From: Clostridia bacterium
GTDB taxonomy: Bacteria > Bacillota_A > Clostridia > Oscillospirales > CAG-272
DNA: 31,447 nt
Direction of reading: 5' to 3'
Assembly (NCBI GenBank): GCA_017542695.1
Contig: JAFXWT010000275.1
Span: forward strand, 1 to 31,447
The notes under the pieces were generated by a model, which saw only the letters and a program-made list of their open reading frames with translations, did not search any database and had not been told where the DNA came from. The first letter of the stretch is position 1, and the number at the start of each line of letters is the position of its first letter. This document shows, in pieces, positions 17,172 through 25,615 of the stretch. The translations under genes were made by a program, and so were the position numbers.

Positions 17172-17237
17172 TATTCCCCCAAATATACGTTTTTCCAACG
17201 CTTATTTCAAAAAGTTCAAAGATTACTAACTTTTCCG

Positions 17238-17268
17238 TTGAATAAAGTTCACAATTCGATGATACAAT
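17238..17268 (+). promoter_or_regulatory. Weak candidate promoter for spoVG
   Basis: TTGAAT (17238-17243) and TACAAT (17263-17268) are 19 bases apart, longer than ideal. Use of this site would give a leader of about 95 bases. The leader contains a GTGT...GCTTA/TAAGC...ACAC nested hairpin (17281-17318) and a GGCGC/GCGCC hairpin next to the ribosome site. No sigma-H-type promoter was found, although spoVG depends on sigma H in Bacillus subtilis. Confidence 0.3.
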
Positions 17269-17370
17269 TAAAATACGGACGTGTGCGAATGCTTACATAA
17301 TCAGTTTAAGCAAGACACATCCGATTGACACGTTTGGCGCAAGCCCGACAGCGCCGGAAAGGAAAAAGCA

Positions 17371-17664
17371 ATGGAAGTTACAGAGGTAAAGATCCGCCGT
17401 ACGTTTGAAACGGGGCCGATGAAAGCCGTCGTTTCAATCACGTTCGACAACGAGCTCGCTCTGCATGACGTCAAAATCGTCAGCTCAGGAGAAAAGACTT
17501 TCGTCGTCATGCCGGCAAAAAAGAACCCGAACGGTGAGTTCCGCGACATTATCCACCCGATAAATGCCCGAGCGAGAGCCGCCATTGAAACCGCTGTACT
17601 CTCCGCATACGAAGAGTACATCAAAAATGCACAAGACACAGATGAAATTCCAGCAGAGGTTTGA
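17371..17664 (+). CDS. spoVG: SpoVG, RNA/DNA-binding regulator
   Basis: SpoVG is a small regulator that affects septation, sporulation, capsule and virulence genes in Firmicutes and binds nucleic acid. The 97-residue protein matches the family over its length: MEVTEVKIRR start, AVVSITFDNELALHDVKIV (about 19-37), VVMPAKKNPNGEFRDIIHPIN (about 45-65) and a helix ending EEYIKN. The acidic tail DTDEIPAEV is short. The ribosome site is GGAAAGG. It stands alone between the divergent murC and the terminator shared with the deaminase gene. Its presence does not prove sporulation, since non-spore-forming Clostridia also keep it. Confidence 0.95.
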   Translation: MEVTEVKIRRTFETGPMKAVVSITFDNELALHDVKIVSSGEKTFVVMPAKKNPNGEFRDIIHPINARARAAIETAVLSAYEEYIKNAQDTDEIPAEV

Positions 17665-17672
17665 TGCTTTTT

Positions 17673-17701
17673 ACACCGCCGTTTTAACGGCGGTGTTTTT
17701 T
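17673..17701. terminator. Bidirectional terminator between spoVG and dCMP deaminase
   Basis: A 10-bp perfect stem, ACACCGCCGT (17673-17682) with ACGGCGGTGT (17687-17696) and a TTTA loop, is followed by a T-run on the plus strand. The minus strand also reads a short T/A-rich tail. It ends both converging genes. Confidence 0.9.
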
Positions 17702-17705
17702 TGTT

Positions 17706-18194
17706 TTAATATCCGAAAACTCCGCTGAGACTGTCGTCGTCCTCGATCCATGAGTCAACGTCGATGACTCGGAACTCTGTCGGAGTGTCGCGCACGACGA
17801 CCTTTTCGATGCCCGCGTTGATGACCTGCCGTTTGCACATCATGCAGCTCGACGTGCCGGACACAAGCTCACCCGTTTTAGAGTCGAGACACGCCATATA
17901 GAGCGTCGCGCCTATCATCTGATCTCTCGGTGCGGCGATGATCGCGTTCGCTTCCGCATGAACGGAGCGGCACAGCTCGTATCTTTCGCCTCTCGGTATG
18001 CCGAGCTTGTCGCGCATACAAACGCCGAGGTCGCAGCAGTTCTTTCTGCCGCGCGGCGCGCCGTTGTATCCTGTCGAAATGATGCTGTCATTCTTGACGA
18101 TGATCGCGCCGTACGATTTGCGCAGGCAGGTGCTCCTTTCGGCAACGGTCTCTGCTATATCGAGATAATAATTTTCCTTTGACGTGCGTTCCAT
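17706..18194 (-). CDS. comEB: Deoxycytidylate (dCMP) deaminase, ComEB type
   Basis: This is a zinc-dependent cytidine-deaminase-fold enzyme that converts dCMP to dUMP for thymidylate synthesis. The zinc ligands and proton shuttle are visible: His79-Ala-Glu81 in SVHAEANAI and Cys117/Cys120 in CMMCKRQ. The substrate loop ISTGYNGAPRG (39-49) and the extra cysteines CC...GVCM (53-59) match the dCMP deaminase group rather than tRNA or cytosine deaminases. At 162 residues it has the normal length. GGAGGGG precedes the ATG. The gene has a full-consensus promoter and is monocistronic, ending at the terminator shared with spoVG. Its position next to the late-competence type name is historical; nothing here shows a role in DNA uptake. 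Confidence 0.9.
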   Translation of the reverse strand: MERTSKENYYLDIAETVAERSTCLRKSYGAIIVKNDSIISTGYNGAPRGRKNCCDLGVCMRDKLGIPRGERYELCRSVHAEANAIIAAPRDQMIGATLYMACLDSKTGELVSGTSSCMMCKRQVINAGIEKVVVRDTPTEFRVIDVDSWIEDDDSLSGVFGY

Positions 18195-18225
18195 ATGCCC
18201 CTCCGAGACATGTTATATTATAATT

Positions 18226-18254
18226 ATTATATAAGAATTGACTCTTTTTGTCAA
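18226..18254 (-). promoter_or_regulatory. Full-consensus promoter of the dCMP deaminase gene
   Basis: On the minus strand TTGACA (18254-18249), exactly 17 bases, and TATAAT (18231-18226) match the sigma-A consensus at all 12 positions. The predicted start near 18219 leaves about 25 bases to the ATG. Confidence 0.9.
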
Positions 18255-18305
18255 TCCCGTATCAGCTGCGGGATTTTCTTTTTTTGAAAAACCGAACAAA
18301 ACCGA

Positions 18306-18335
18306 TTGACAACGGGGAGTGGAATATATTATAAT
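18306..18335 (+). promoter_or_regulatory. Promoter of the yicC-remA-gmk-rpoZ-priA operon
   Basis: TTGACA (18306-18311), 18 bases and TATAAT (18330-18335) form a near-ideal sigma-A promoter. The start near 18342 gives a leader of about 65 bases to the yicC ATG. No other strong promoter or terminator is seen until 29821, so a transcript of over 11 kb is possible. Confidence 0.85.
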
Positions 18336-18406
18336 ATATTCTGTAGTATTGTATAAGGCAAAAGATTGCAAAAAACAATGCTAAGTTTATTTTTTCGGAG
18401 AATAAT

Positions 18407-19288
18407 ATGGTGAGAAGCATGACTGCCTTCGGCAGAGCAAGAGAGGAGCGCGGCGGGCGCGACATCCTCGTCGAGATCAAATCCGTAAACAACAGATATC
18501 TCGATTGCACGGTTAAAGTCCCGCATATGTTTTCCTATTTTGAGGAAAAGATCAAAACCTACATTTCGTCGCGCGGCATTTCGCGCGGCAAAGTCGACGT
18601 TTTCGTACGCGTCGACGTGCTGGAACAGGACGGCGTTGAAATAAAGCTCGACGAGGCGTACGCAAAGAGTTACATCGACGCGCTCCGTCGGCTCAGCGAA
18701 AAATTCGATCTGCCCGACGACATTTCGACGATGCGCGTGGCGCAGAACCGCGACATCTTCGCCGTAAAGAGCGCCGACGAGGACGCGGAGCGCGAATGGG
18801 AGAACTTCCTCCCCGTGCTGACGGCGGCGGTCGACACGTTCATCGCGTCGCGCGAGCGAGAAGGCGAGAATATGAGGGCGGATATCGTCGAAAAGAAAGC
18901 GCGCGTGATGGAGCTCGCGGCGAAGATCGCTCCGCTTTCCGAAGCGGACAAGGTCGCGCAGTACGAAAAGATCAAGGCGCGCATATCGGAGCTTTGCGGC
19001 GACGTTCAGCTCGACGAGGGGCGGCTGATAACCGAGTGCGGCATTTACGCCGACAAGATCGCCATCGACGAGGAGCTTGTGCGCCTTTCGTCGCACTTCG
19101 CGGAGTTCGACAGGATACTCGCGTCGCCCGAACCCGTCGGCAGAAAGCTCGACTTTTTGCTTCAGGAGATCAACCGCGAAACGAACACGATCGGCTCAAA
19201 GGCGTGCGACGCGGAGATCGCAAAATGCGTCGTCGAAATGAAGAGCGAGCTTGAAAAAATACGCGAACAGATACAGAACATCGAATAA
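18407..19288 (+). CDS. yicC: YicC family endoribonuclease/adaptor
   Basis: The 293-residue protein is a full-length YicC (YloC) homologue: [11 protein letters not shown] at the N-terminus, [16 protein letters not shown] (about 25-40), GKVDVFVRV, and a C-terminal [14 protein letters not shown]...[22 protein letters not shown] signature followed by [16 protein letters not shown]. coli YicC is reported to cleave RNA and to influence RyhB turnover; in Firmicutes the role is less clear. The ribosome site is GGAG, eight bases from the ATG. It opens the conserved operon, with remA 11 bases downstream, as in Bacillus subtilis yloC-remA-gmk. Confidence 0.95.
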   Translation: MVRSMTAFGRAREERGGRDILVEIKSVNNRYLDCTVKVPHMFSYFEEKIKTYISSRGISRGKVDVFVRVDVLEQDGVEIKLDEAYAKSYIDALRRLSEKFDLPDDISTMRVAQNRDIFAVKSADEDAEREWENFLPVLTAAVDTFIASREREGENMRADIVEKKARVMELAAKIAPLSEADKVAQYEKIKARISELCGDVQLDEGRLITECGIYADKIAIDEELVRLSSHFAEFDRILASPEPVGRKLDFLLQEINRETNTIGSKACDAEIAKCVVEMKSELEKIREQIQNIE

Positions 19289-19299
19289 GCGGAGGAAAT

Positions 19300-19569
19300 A
19301 TGAAATTCATCAACATCGGATATGGCAACATGGTCGCGGCGGGCAGAGTCATCTCCGTCGTGTCCCCCGACTCGGCGCCGATAAAGCGTCTCGTTCAGGA
19401 CGCGAAAGAGGCGGGGCGCGTCATCGACGTGTCGTGCGGCAGACGCACCCGTGCCGTAATCATCACGGACAGCGACCACGTCATTCTTTCCGCGATAGGC
19501 GCGGAAACGATCTCTTACCGCCTCAACGGACAGCAGGACGACGAGGACGAAAACGAGGAGGACGAATGA
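19300..19569 (+). CDS. remA: RemA/DUF370 DNA-binding regulator
   Basis: The 89-residue protein matches RemA, which in Bacillus subtilis forms ring-like oligomers on DNA and activates matrix and osmoprotection genes. Family marks are [30 protein letters not shown] split at the start, the [29 protein letters not shown] central block and a very acidic tail ([10 protein letters not shown]). Basic residues Arg48, Arg49 and Arg51 lie in the conserved DNA-binding stretch. GGAGG precedes the ATG. Its TGA overlaps the gmk ATG (ATGA), so the two genes are translationally coupled, the order normal for Firmicutes. Confidence 0.9.
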   Translation: MKFINIGYGNMVAAGRVISVVSPDSAPIKRLVQDAKEAGRVIDVSCGRRTRAVIITDSDHVILSAIGAETISYRLNGQQDDEDENEEDE

Positions 19570-20174
19570 AACGCGGTCTTTTGATTATAATATCCGGCCC
19601 TGCCGGATCGGGTAAAGGGACGGTGATCGCGGAGCTGATGAAACACTCCGACGAGTTCGTTTATTCCGTCTCGGCGACGACGCGCGAGCCGCGGCCGGGC
19701 GAGATCGAGGGAAAATCGTATTATTTTGTTTCGCGCGAACAGTTTGAAGAAAAGATCGAAAACGGCGAAATGCTCGAACACGCCGAATACGTCGGCTATC
19801 TCTACGGCACGCCGCGCGACGCCGTGGAAAGATCGCTTGACGGCGGCAAACACGTCATCCTCGAAATTGAAACGCAGGGCGCTCTCAAGGTAAAGGAAAA
19901 ATGCCGCGACGCCGTTTCGATAATGCTCCTGCCGCCCGACGGGAAAACTCTCCGCGAGCGGCTTGAGGGGCGCGGCACGGAGAGCACGGAAGTCGTTGAG
20001 CGCCGCATGCAGACGGCGCGGCGCGAAGTGATGAAGCTCGGTCGGTACGACTACATAGTCGTCAACGAAAACGACAGCGCCGCCAAGGCCGCGGATAAAA
20101 TAAGAAAGATAATCGACGTCGAGCTTATGAAAACGTCGAGAAATCTCGACTTCAAAGAAAAATATTTTGACTAA
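19566..20174 (+). CDS. gmk: Guanylate kinase
   Basis: Guanylate kinase phosphorylates GMP or dGMP to the diphosphate with ATP. The 202-residue product has the P-loop GPAGSGKGT (about 11-19), the GMP-binding block [22 protein letters not shown] (about 37-58), [22 protein letters not shown] and the arginine-rich lid [11 protein letters not shown] use the ATG at 19566, which overlaps the remA stop; the family begins with the same short strand before the P-loop. A longer frame open upstream is in the wrong phase for yicC and remA and is not real. rpoZ follows after 26 bases. Confidence 0.95.
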   Translation: MKRGLLIIISGPAGSGKGTVIAELMKHSDEFVYSVSATTREPRPGEIEGKSYYFVSREQFEEKIENGEMLEHAEYVGYLYGTPRDAVERSLDGGKHVILEIETQGALKVKEKCRDAVSIMLLPPDGKTLRERLEGRGTESTEVVERRMQTARREVMKLGRYDYIVVNENDSAAKAADKIRKIIDVELMKTSRNLDFKEKYFD

Positions 20175-20200
20175 CATATAATTTAAGGAGAAAAACCATC

Positions 20201-20467
20201 ATGATGATCAAACCATCCATTGAACAGCTCACAAAAGGAGAGATCAACCGCTATGCGCTCGTGATCGCAACGGCAAAATGCGCGCGCATCGTCACGGACG
20301 AATATGTCGAGCAAAGAGAGGTCGCAGACCGTCTTGTCGCAAACAAGCAGACAGACAAACCGCTCGCTTCCCTTATCAACAGCGATCTCCGCAACAAAAA
20401 AGCAGTCGAGAACGCCGTTCAGCGCATTTACAGCGGAGAATACAAGATAGTAAAACCCGAGGAGTGA
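20201..20467 (+). CDS. rpoZ: RNA polymerase omega subunit
   Basis: The 88-residue protein has the omega pattern: a conserved start MIKPSIEQL, the RYALVIATAKCARIV helix (about 17-31) that contacts the beta-prime C-terminus, KPLASLINSDLRNKKAVENAVQRIYSGEYKI. Omega helps fold and assemble beta-prime. Two ATGs are adjacent (20201 and 20204); AAGGAG lies 10 bases before the first. The stop is one base before the priA ATG, so translation of priA is likely coupled. In Bacillus coaBC lies here, and it is absent. Confidence 0.9.
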   Translation: MMIKPSIEQLTKGEINRYALVIATAKCARIVTDEYVEQREVADRLVANKQTDKPLASLINSDLRNKKAVENAVQRIYSGEYKIVKPEE

Positions 20468-20468
20468 T

Positions 20469-22895
20469 ATGGCGGGAATAAAGAGCGTCGGCGTGCATAT
20501 TCTCGACGCGCCGTACCACATTGACCGCGAATACACTTATTATTACGACGGCGACGTCGCACCGGGAGATTTCGTGCTCGTTCCTTTCGGAAGGGCGAAC
20601 AGAAAAAAGACCGCGCTCGTAACGAGCGTCGGATCCGACGTCGATTATTCGGAGCTTAAACCCGTCACCGACGAGATATCACGAGATCTTTCTCTTGGCA
20701 ACGAGTTTATGGCTCTTTGCGTTTTTATGAGCCAGCAGACGCTTTGCTCTTACGGCGACGCGGTAAAAAGATTCATCCCGTCCGCCGCTTTTGATATGGC
20801 GGAGGAGCTTCTCGTATACAAAAATGAACCCGCGGAGCCGCTCAACGAGCGCGCGTCCGCCGTGCTTTCATACGTCAAGCTGAACTCGCCCGTCAAGGAA
20901 AGGAAGCTCTTTTCCGAGTTCGGCGAAGATTGCCGTGCCGTCGTTTCGTCTCTCATTCAAAGCGGCGTTATCGCGCGCGACGTTGAGATAAAGCGCTCCG
21001 TCGGCGCGACGTGCGAGATCGCGTTTGCGCGCGAGGACGCGGACGAGCGCGAGCTTTCTCGCGCGAGAACTCCGTCGGCATACCGCGAGATTTATAATCT
21101 GCTCTGCGAGAGCGACGGCGTCGAGGTGCGCGAGCTCGAGGAGCAGGGATATAAGCGCACGCACATCAAAAACCTCGAAAAGCGCGGACTTATCGAAATA
21201 AAGACGCGCGAGGTCATACGAAATCACTACGATAATTTCACGGCGGACGGCGTTATGCCGGCGCTTTCCGACACACAGAGCGAGGCGTTTTCGCGTCTTG
21301 ACGCGCTGATGAAGGACGGCGAGCCGCACGGCGCTCTCCTATACGGCGTGACAGGCAGCGGCAAGACGAGCGTCATATTATCTCTTTGCAAAAGCGCCGT
21401 CGACGCGGGCAAGACCGCGATCGTGCTCGTGCCCGAGATAGGGCTGACGTGGCAATCGGTGTCCGTTTTCGCAAAGATATTCGGCTCGCGCCTCGCAGTG
21501 ATTCATTCCGCTCTTTCCGACGGGGAGCGATTCGATTCGTTCAAAAGAATAAAACGCGGCGAGATCGACGTCGTGCTCGGCACGCGCTCGGCGATATTCG
21601 CGCCGCTCGAAAACCTCGGGCTCATCGTCATTGACGAGGAGCAGGAGCACACGTACAAATCGGACACGACGCCGAAATACCACGCCCGCGACGTCGCCCG
21701 CTTCCGCGCGGCGAAGAATAATGCGTTGATGGTGCTCGCGTCGGCGACGCCGTCGGTCGAGAGCTTTTACAAGGCAAAGACGGGCGTTTACGAATTTGTT
21801 GAGCTGAAAGGCAGATATGGAAAGGCAAAGCTGCCCGAGATAATCATATCCGATATGCGCGAGGGCGAAAACCCCACCGAGGCGGGATATATCGGAGCGC
21901 GGCTCGAAGAGGAACTCGACGAAAACGTCAAAGACGGTAAGCAGTCGATGCTGTTTCTGAATCGCCGCGGATACAACAGTTATGTGATCTGCCGCATGTG
22001 CGGCAATGTCGTGCTTTGCCCGAAGTGCTCCGTTTCGCTGACTTACCATAAATACAAACACACGGGCGCGCTCGTCTGCCACTATTGCGGATACAGACAG
22101 GCGCCGCCGAAGCTCTGCCCGTCGTGCTCGTCGGCGCACCTTTGGTACGGCGGCTACGGCACGCAGCTGATCGAGGACGAGATACGTGAAAAAGTTCCTG
22201 CCGCGCGGGTGCTTCGAATGGACGCGGACTCGACCAAGGGCAAATTCACTCAGGACGATATAGTCGAGAGCTTTGCGGGCGGGAAGTACGATGTTCTCGT
22301 CGGCACGCAGATGATAGCCAAGGGGCATAATTTCCCGAAAGTTACGCTCGTCGGCGTGCTGAACGCGGACAACTCGCTTTTCATGGATGATTTCCGCGCC
22401 AACGAGCGCACATTTTCGCTGATAACGCAGGTCGTCGGCCGCGCGGGTCGCGGAGATGAGGCGGGACGCGCCGTTATCCAGACGATGAACCCGTATAACG
22501 AGACGATACGCCTTGCCGCGGCGCAGGACTATGACGCATTTTACGAAGATGAGATCGCGCTCAGGCGCGCGCTCGTTTTCCCGCCGTTCTGCGACATAAC
22601 GACGGTGACGTTCCTCTCCGAAGAAGAAACCGAAAACCGCTCTCTTGCGTCGTCGTTTGCACACGCGCTCGAATACGAGCGGAAATATAGCTTTTCCGAC
22701 GTGCCGCTTCAGGTCTACGGTCCGTTTGAAATGCCCGTTTACAAAATCAAAAACAAATTCCGCGTGCGGATAGTTATGAAGCACAAGAACAACCGCCGCT
22801 ACCGTGAAATGCTGTCAAAGCTCGTCATCGAGTATTCTAAAAGAGCGCGCGGCGCGGTGAATCTGTCGGTCGACATAAATCCGACAATAACATAG
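20469..22895 (+). CDS. priA: Primosomal protein N', replication-restart helicase
   Basis: PriA is a 3'-to-5' superfamily-2 helicase that reloads the replisome at stalled forks. The 808-residue protein has the N-terminal DNA-binding domain (1-110), a winged helix, Walker A GVTGSGKT (293-300), the DEEQ box (389-392), the SATPS motif (425-429), and the zinc-binding domain with eight cysteines at 508, 511, 517, 520, 537, 540, 550 and 553 inserted in the helicase lobe. The motif VGRAGRG follows. Length and residues are normal. The ATG is one base after the rpoZ stop with GAGG inside the end of rpoZ. def begins eight bases after its stop. Confidence 0.95.
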   Translation: MAGIKSVGVHILDAPYHIDREYTYYYDGDVAPGDFVLVPFGRANRKKTALVTSVGSDVDYSELKPVTDEISRDLSLGNEFMALCVFMSQQTLCSYGDAVKRFIPSAAFDMAEELLVYKNEPAEPLNERASAVLSYVKLNSPVKERKLFSEFGEDCRAVVSSLIQSGVIARDVEIKRSVGATCEIAFAREDADERELSRARTPSAYREIYNLLCESDGVEVRELEEQGYKRTHIKNLEKRGLIEIKTREVIRNHYDNFTADGVMPALSDTQSEAFSRLDALMKDGEPHGALLYGVTGSGKTSVILSLCKSAVDAGKTAIVLVPEIGLTWQSVSVFAKIFGSRLAVIHSALSDGERFDSFKRIKRGEIDVVLGTRSAIFAPLENLGLIVIDEEQEHTYKSDTTPKYHARDVARFRAAKNNALMVLASATPSVESFYKAKTGVYEFVELKGRYGKAKLPEIIISDMREGENPTEAGYIGARLEEELDENVKDGKQSMLFLNRRGYNSYVICRMCGNVVLCPKCSVSLTYHKYKHTGALVCHYCGYRQAPPKLCPSCSSAHLWYGGYGTQLIEDEIREKVPAARVLRMDADSTKGKFTQDDIVESFAGGKYDVLVGTQMIAKGHNFPKVTLVGVLNADNSLFMDDFRANERTFSLITQVVGRAGRGDEAGRAVIQTMNPYNETIRLAAAQDYDAFYEDEIALRRALVFPPFCDITTVTFLSEEETENRSLASSFAHALEYERKYSFSDVPLQVYGPFEMPVYKIKNKFRVRIVMKHKNNRRYREMLSKLVIEYSKRARGAVNLSVDINPTIT

Positions 22896-22903
22896 GAGAC
22901 ATT

Positions 22904-23365
22904 ATGGCAATTCTCAACATTCTGAAAGAGGGCGACCCGACGCTGAGCAAAATGGCGCGCCCCGTAACCGAGATCACCGAAAGAATAACGACCCTTCTTG
23001 ACGACATGGCAGACACCATGCGCCGCGCGAACGGCGTGGGGCTCGCCGCGCCGCAGGTCGGCGTGCTTCGCCGCGTCGTCGTCGTAGAGGTCGAGGCGGG
23101 TAACCTCATCGAGCTGATAAATCCCGAAATAATCACTTCGTCCGGCACGCAGACGGGCCCCGAGGGGTGCCTTTCCGTGCCCGGAAAGCAAGGCACTGTC
23201 ACGCGCCCGTCGTACGTCAAGGTGCGCGCGCTCGACCGTAGCGGCGTAATGCGCGAATACGAGGGCACGGAGCTTCTCGCGCGGTGCTTCTGCCACGAGA
23301 TCGACCACCTCGACGGAAAGCTCTATACGTCGATCGCGTCGAACATTGAAACGGTGGAGGAATAA
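22904..23365 (+). CDS. def: Peptide deformylase
   Basis: The enzyme removes the N-formyl group from nascent peptides with an iron or zinc ion. The three family motifs are present: GVGLAAPQ (44-51), EGCLS with metal ligand Cys89, and HEIDH with His131, Glu132 and His135. At 153 residues it is of type 1 length. TAGGAGA precedes the ATG. It lies between priA and fmt; its TAA shares one base with the fmt ATG (TAATG), as is common for this pair, which acts in opposite directions on the same formyl group. Confidence 0.95.
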   Translation: MAILNILKEGDPTLSKMARPVTEITERITTLLDDMADTMRRANGVGLAAPQVGVLRRVVVVEVEAGNLIELINPEIITSSGTQTGPEGCLSVPGKQGTVTRPSYVKVRALDRSGVMREYEGTELLARCFCHEIDHLDGKLYTSIASNIETVEE

Positions 23366-24309
23366 TGAAAATACTCTTTATGGGCACGCCGACTTTTGCG
23401 TCGGCGGCGCTCGAGGCCATATCAAACGGCAACTGCGGCGAGATCGTCGGAGTCGTGACAAAGGTCGACACGCCGAAGGACAGAGGGCACAAGCTGCTCC
23501 CCTCGCCCGTCAAGGTGACAGCGGAGGCGCTTGGGCTGCCTGTCTTTCAACCCGAAACATTCAAAGACGGCGCGTTCAAAGATACGCTTGACACGCTCTC
23601 GCCCGACGTTATAATCGTCGCGGCTTACGGCAAGATATTGCCGAAATACGTGCTCAACGCGCCGAAATACGGATGTATCAACATTCACGGCTCGCTTCTG
23701 CCGAAATATCGCGGCGCGGCGCCGATACAGCGCGCCATTATGAACGGCGAGCGCGAGATCGGCATAACGATCATGAAAATGGACGCGGGGCTCGACACAG
23801 GCGATATGTTAATGACGCGCGCGCTTTCGTTCACCGATGAAAACTTCGGCGAAATATACGACGCTCTGGCTCGTCTCGGCGGCGAAATGATCGTCGAAGC
23901 GCTTGAAAACATCGACTCGCTCACCCCCGAAAAGCAGGACGACGCTCTGGCGACGTACGCAAACAAAATCGAAAAAAGCGACTGCGCGATCGACTTTTCG
24001 CGCCGCGCAAAAGAGATAAACGACACGATCCGAGCGCTTTCTCCGGCTCCGTGCGCCGTGGCGAAGCTCGGCGGAAAGCTGATAAAATTCACAAAAGCCG
24101 CCGTCATCGACGTTCCCGACGGCAAAATCGGCGAGATCGTCGCCGTCAGCGCAAAGGGCGACGGATATATCGACGTTGTGACGGGCTGCGGCGCGCTCCG
24201 CGTGCTCCGTCTCATCCCCGAGGGCAAAAAAGAAATGAGCGCGGGCGACTTTGTGCGCGGACGCGGCTGCGCCGCGGGCGACGTTTTTGAAAATGATATC
24301 GTCTCGTAA
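23365..24309 (+). CDS. fmt: Methionyl-tRNA formyltransferase
   Basis: Fmt transfers a formyl group from 10-formyl-tetrahydrofolate to initiator Met-tRNA. The 314-residue protein has the folate-binding catalytic set Asn107 and His109 (NIHGS) with Asp144 in LDTGD, the family SLLPKYRGAAPIQRA block (110-124) and the C-terminal OB-fold domain (about 205-314) with an IKFTKA strand. The start overlaps def by one base. The 3' end overlaps rsmB by 17 bases. All features are standard. Confidence 0.95.
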   Translation: MKILFMGTPTFASAALEAISNGNCGEIVGVVTKVDTPKDRGHKLLPSPVKVTAEALGLPVFQPETFKDGAFKDTLDTLSPDVIIVAAYGKILPKYVLNAPKYGCINIHGSLLPKYRGAAPIQRAIMNGEREIGITIMKMDAGLDTGDMLMTRALSFTDENFGEIYDALARLGGEMIVEALENIDSLTPEKQDDALATYANKIEKSDCAIDFSRRAKEINDTIRALSPAPCAVAKLGGKLIKFTKAAVIDVPDGKIGEIVAVSAKGDGYIDVVTGCGALRVLRLIPEGKKEMSAGDFVRGRGCAAGDVFENDIVS

Positions 24310-25606
24310 AGCCGCAGTTTCGACACTGCTGAAAACGGCGCAGAGCCGCGGGTATTCTAACATCGAGCTTGACGCGGCGATCAAAAAATTCGGGCTCTCG
24401 GGCGTCGAGCGCGCGTTTTTCACCGCGCTTTTCTATGGCGTTATCGAAAGAAAGATCACTCTCGACTACATCATTTCGCGCCTGTCGTCGCGCAAGATCG
24501 ACGATATCGACATCAAGGTTCTGACGATTCTCGAAACGGGGATCTATCAGCTTCGATATATGGACAAAGTGCCCGAATCGGCGGCAGTGAACGAGAGCGT
24601 CAAACTCTGCGATGAATTTTACGCGCCGAAAAACAGCGGCGCGTTCGTCAATGCGCTCCTGCGCGAATACATACGAAAAAAAGACGAAATTCCTTTCCCC
24701 GACAAGAAAAAGGAATATATAAAATATCTCATGACGACGTATTCCGTCCCCGAGTGGCTGTGCGAAAAATGGTCTCGCGAGTTCGGCGCCGAGTGCGAAA
24801 ATCTGCTCAAAGCGACATTCCGCGCGCCGCGGATGACGCTCTGCGCGAACACACTGAAAACGACCTCCGACGGGCTTATTTCGTCGCTTGCGTCGCTCGG
24901 TATCAAAGCGGAAAAGACAATTTTCGCGCCGCACGGCGTGCGCCTTCTCGGTGCTGTGCCGACGGAGACGCTCGACGCGCTCGACGGACTTTTCTTCGTT
25001 CAGGATGAAGCATCACAGATAGCTGTCGCGGCGCTCGGGGCGACGGCGGGGGACACGGTCATCGACTGCTGCGCCGCCCCCGGCGGCAAGAGCTTCGGCG
25101 CGGCGATACACATGGAAAACACGGGCGCAGTATATTCATTCGATCTGCACAAAAGTAAAATTTCGCTGATCGAAAAAGGCGCACAGCGCCTCGGTATTAC
25201 GACAATTTCAGCCGACGTGCAAAACGGTGCGGAGTGCCGTCCCGATATGCCCTCGGCAGACAAGATAATCTGCGACGTGCCGTGCTCGGGACTCGGCGTT
25301 ATAGCCAAAAAGCCCGATATCCGTTACAAATCGCCTGAGGAATTCGAGAAGCTCCCGACGCTGTCGCTGAAAATTCTCGAAACGGCGGCGACTTATCTTA
25401 AAAGCGGCGGCGACCTCGTCTTTTCGACGTGCACGCTTTCAAAAGACGAGAACGAGAGCGTTGTGGAAAAGTTCCTCGCGTCGCACGCCGAATTTTCACT
25501 CCGACCGTTTGAGGTCGGCGAGCTGAAATCGGACGGGATGTTGACTCTGCTCCCGCACGTACACAGAACGGACGGATTTTTCATCGCAAAACTGCATAAG
25601 AATTAA
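24293..25606 (+). CDS. rsmB: 16S rRNA (cytosine-967-C5)-methyltransferase
   Basis: RsmB methylates C967 of 16S rRNA. Its 437 residues give an NusB-like N-terminal RNA-binding domain (1-130) and a Rossmann methyltransferase domain with CCAAPGGKS (259-267) for AdoMet, DVPCSGLGV with Cys331, and STCTLS with catalytic Cys380. I choose the ATG at 24293 within the end of fmt because homologues start there; a GTG at 24251 is also open. No clear Shine-Dalgarno precedes it, so it probably depends on coupling to fmt. rlmN follows nine bases after its stop. Confidence 0.9.
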   Translation: MISSRKAAVSTLLKTAQSRGYSNIELDAAIKKFGLSGVERAFFTALFYGVIERKITLDYIISRLSSRKIDDIDIKVLTILETGIYQLRYMDKVPESAAVNESVKLCDEFYAPKNSGAFVNALLREYIRKKDEIPFPDKKKEYIKYLMTTYSVPEWLCEKWSREFGAECENLLKATFRAPRMTLCANTLKTTSDGLISSLASLGIKAEKTIFAPHGVRLLGAVPTETLDALDGLFFVQDEASQIAVAALGATAGDTVIDCCAAPGGKSFGAAIHMENTGAVYSFDLHKSKISLIEKGAQRLGITTISADVQNGAECRPDMPSADKIICDVPCSGLGVIAKKPDIRYKSPEEFEKLPTLSLKILETAATYLKSGGDLVFSTCTLSKDENESVVEKFLASHAEFSLRPFEVGELKSDGMLTLLPHVHRTDGFFIAKLHKN

Positions 25607-25615
25607 AGGTTGAAA

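Noticed and set aside
17172..17198. TTG start for MurC nine codons upstream
   Set aside because: No ribosome site before it; ATG at 17171 has GGGGG and gives normal length.
19251..19565. N-terminal extension of guanylate kinase
   Set aside because: It runs in a different frame through remA and gives an Arg-rich stretch; the ATG overlapping the remA stop matches the family start.
21378..22784. 468-codon open frame antisense to priA
   Set aside because: A shadow frame; the sense strand carries all PriA catalytic and zinc residues.
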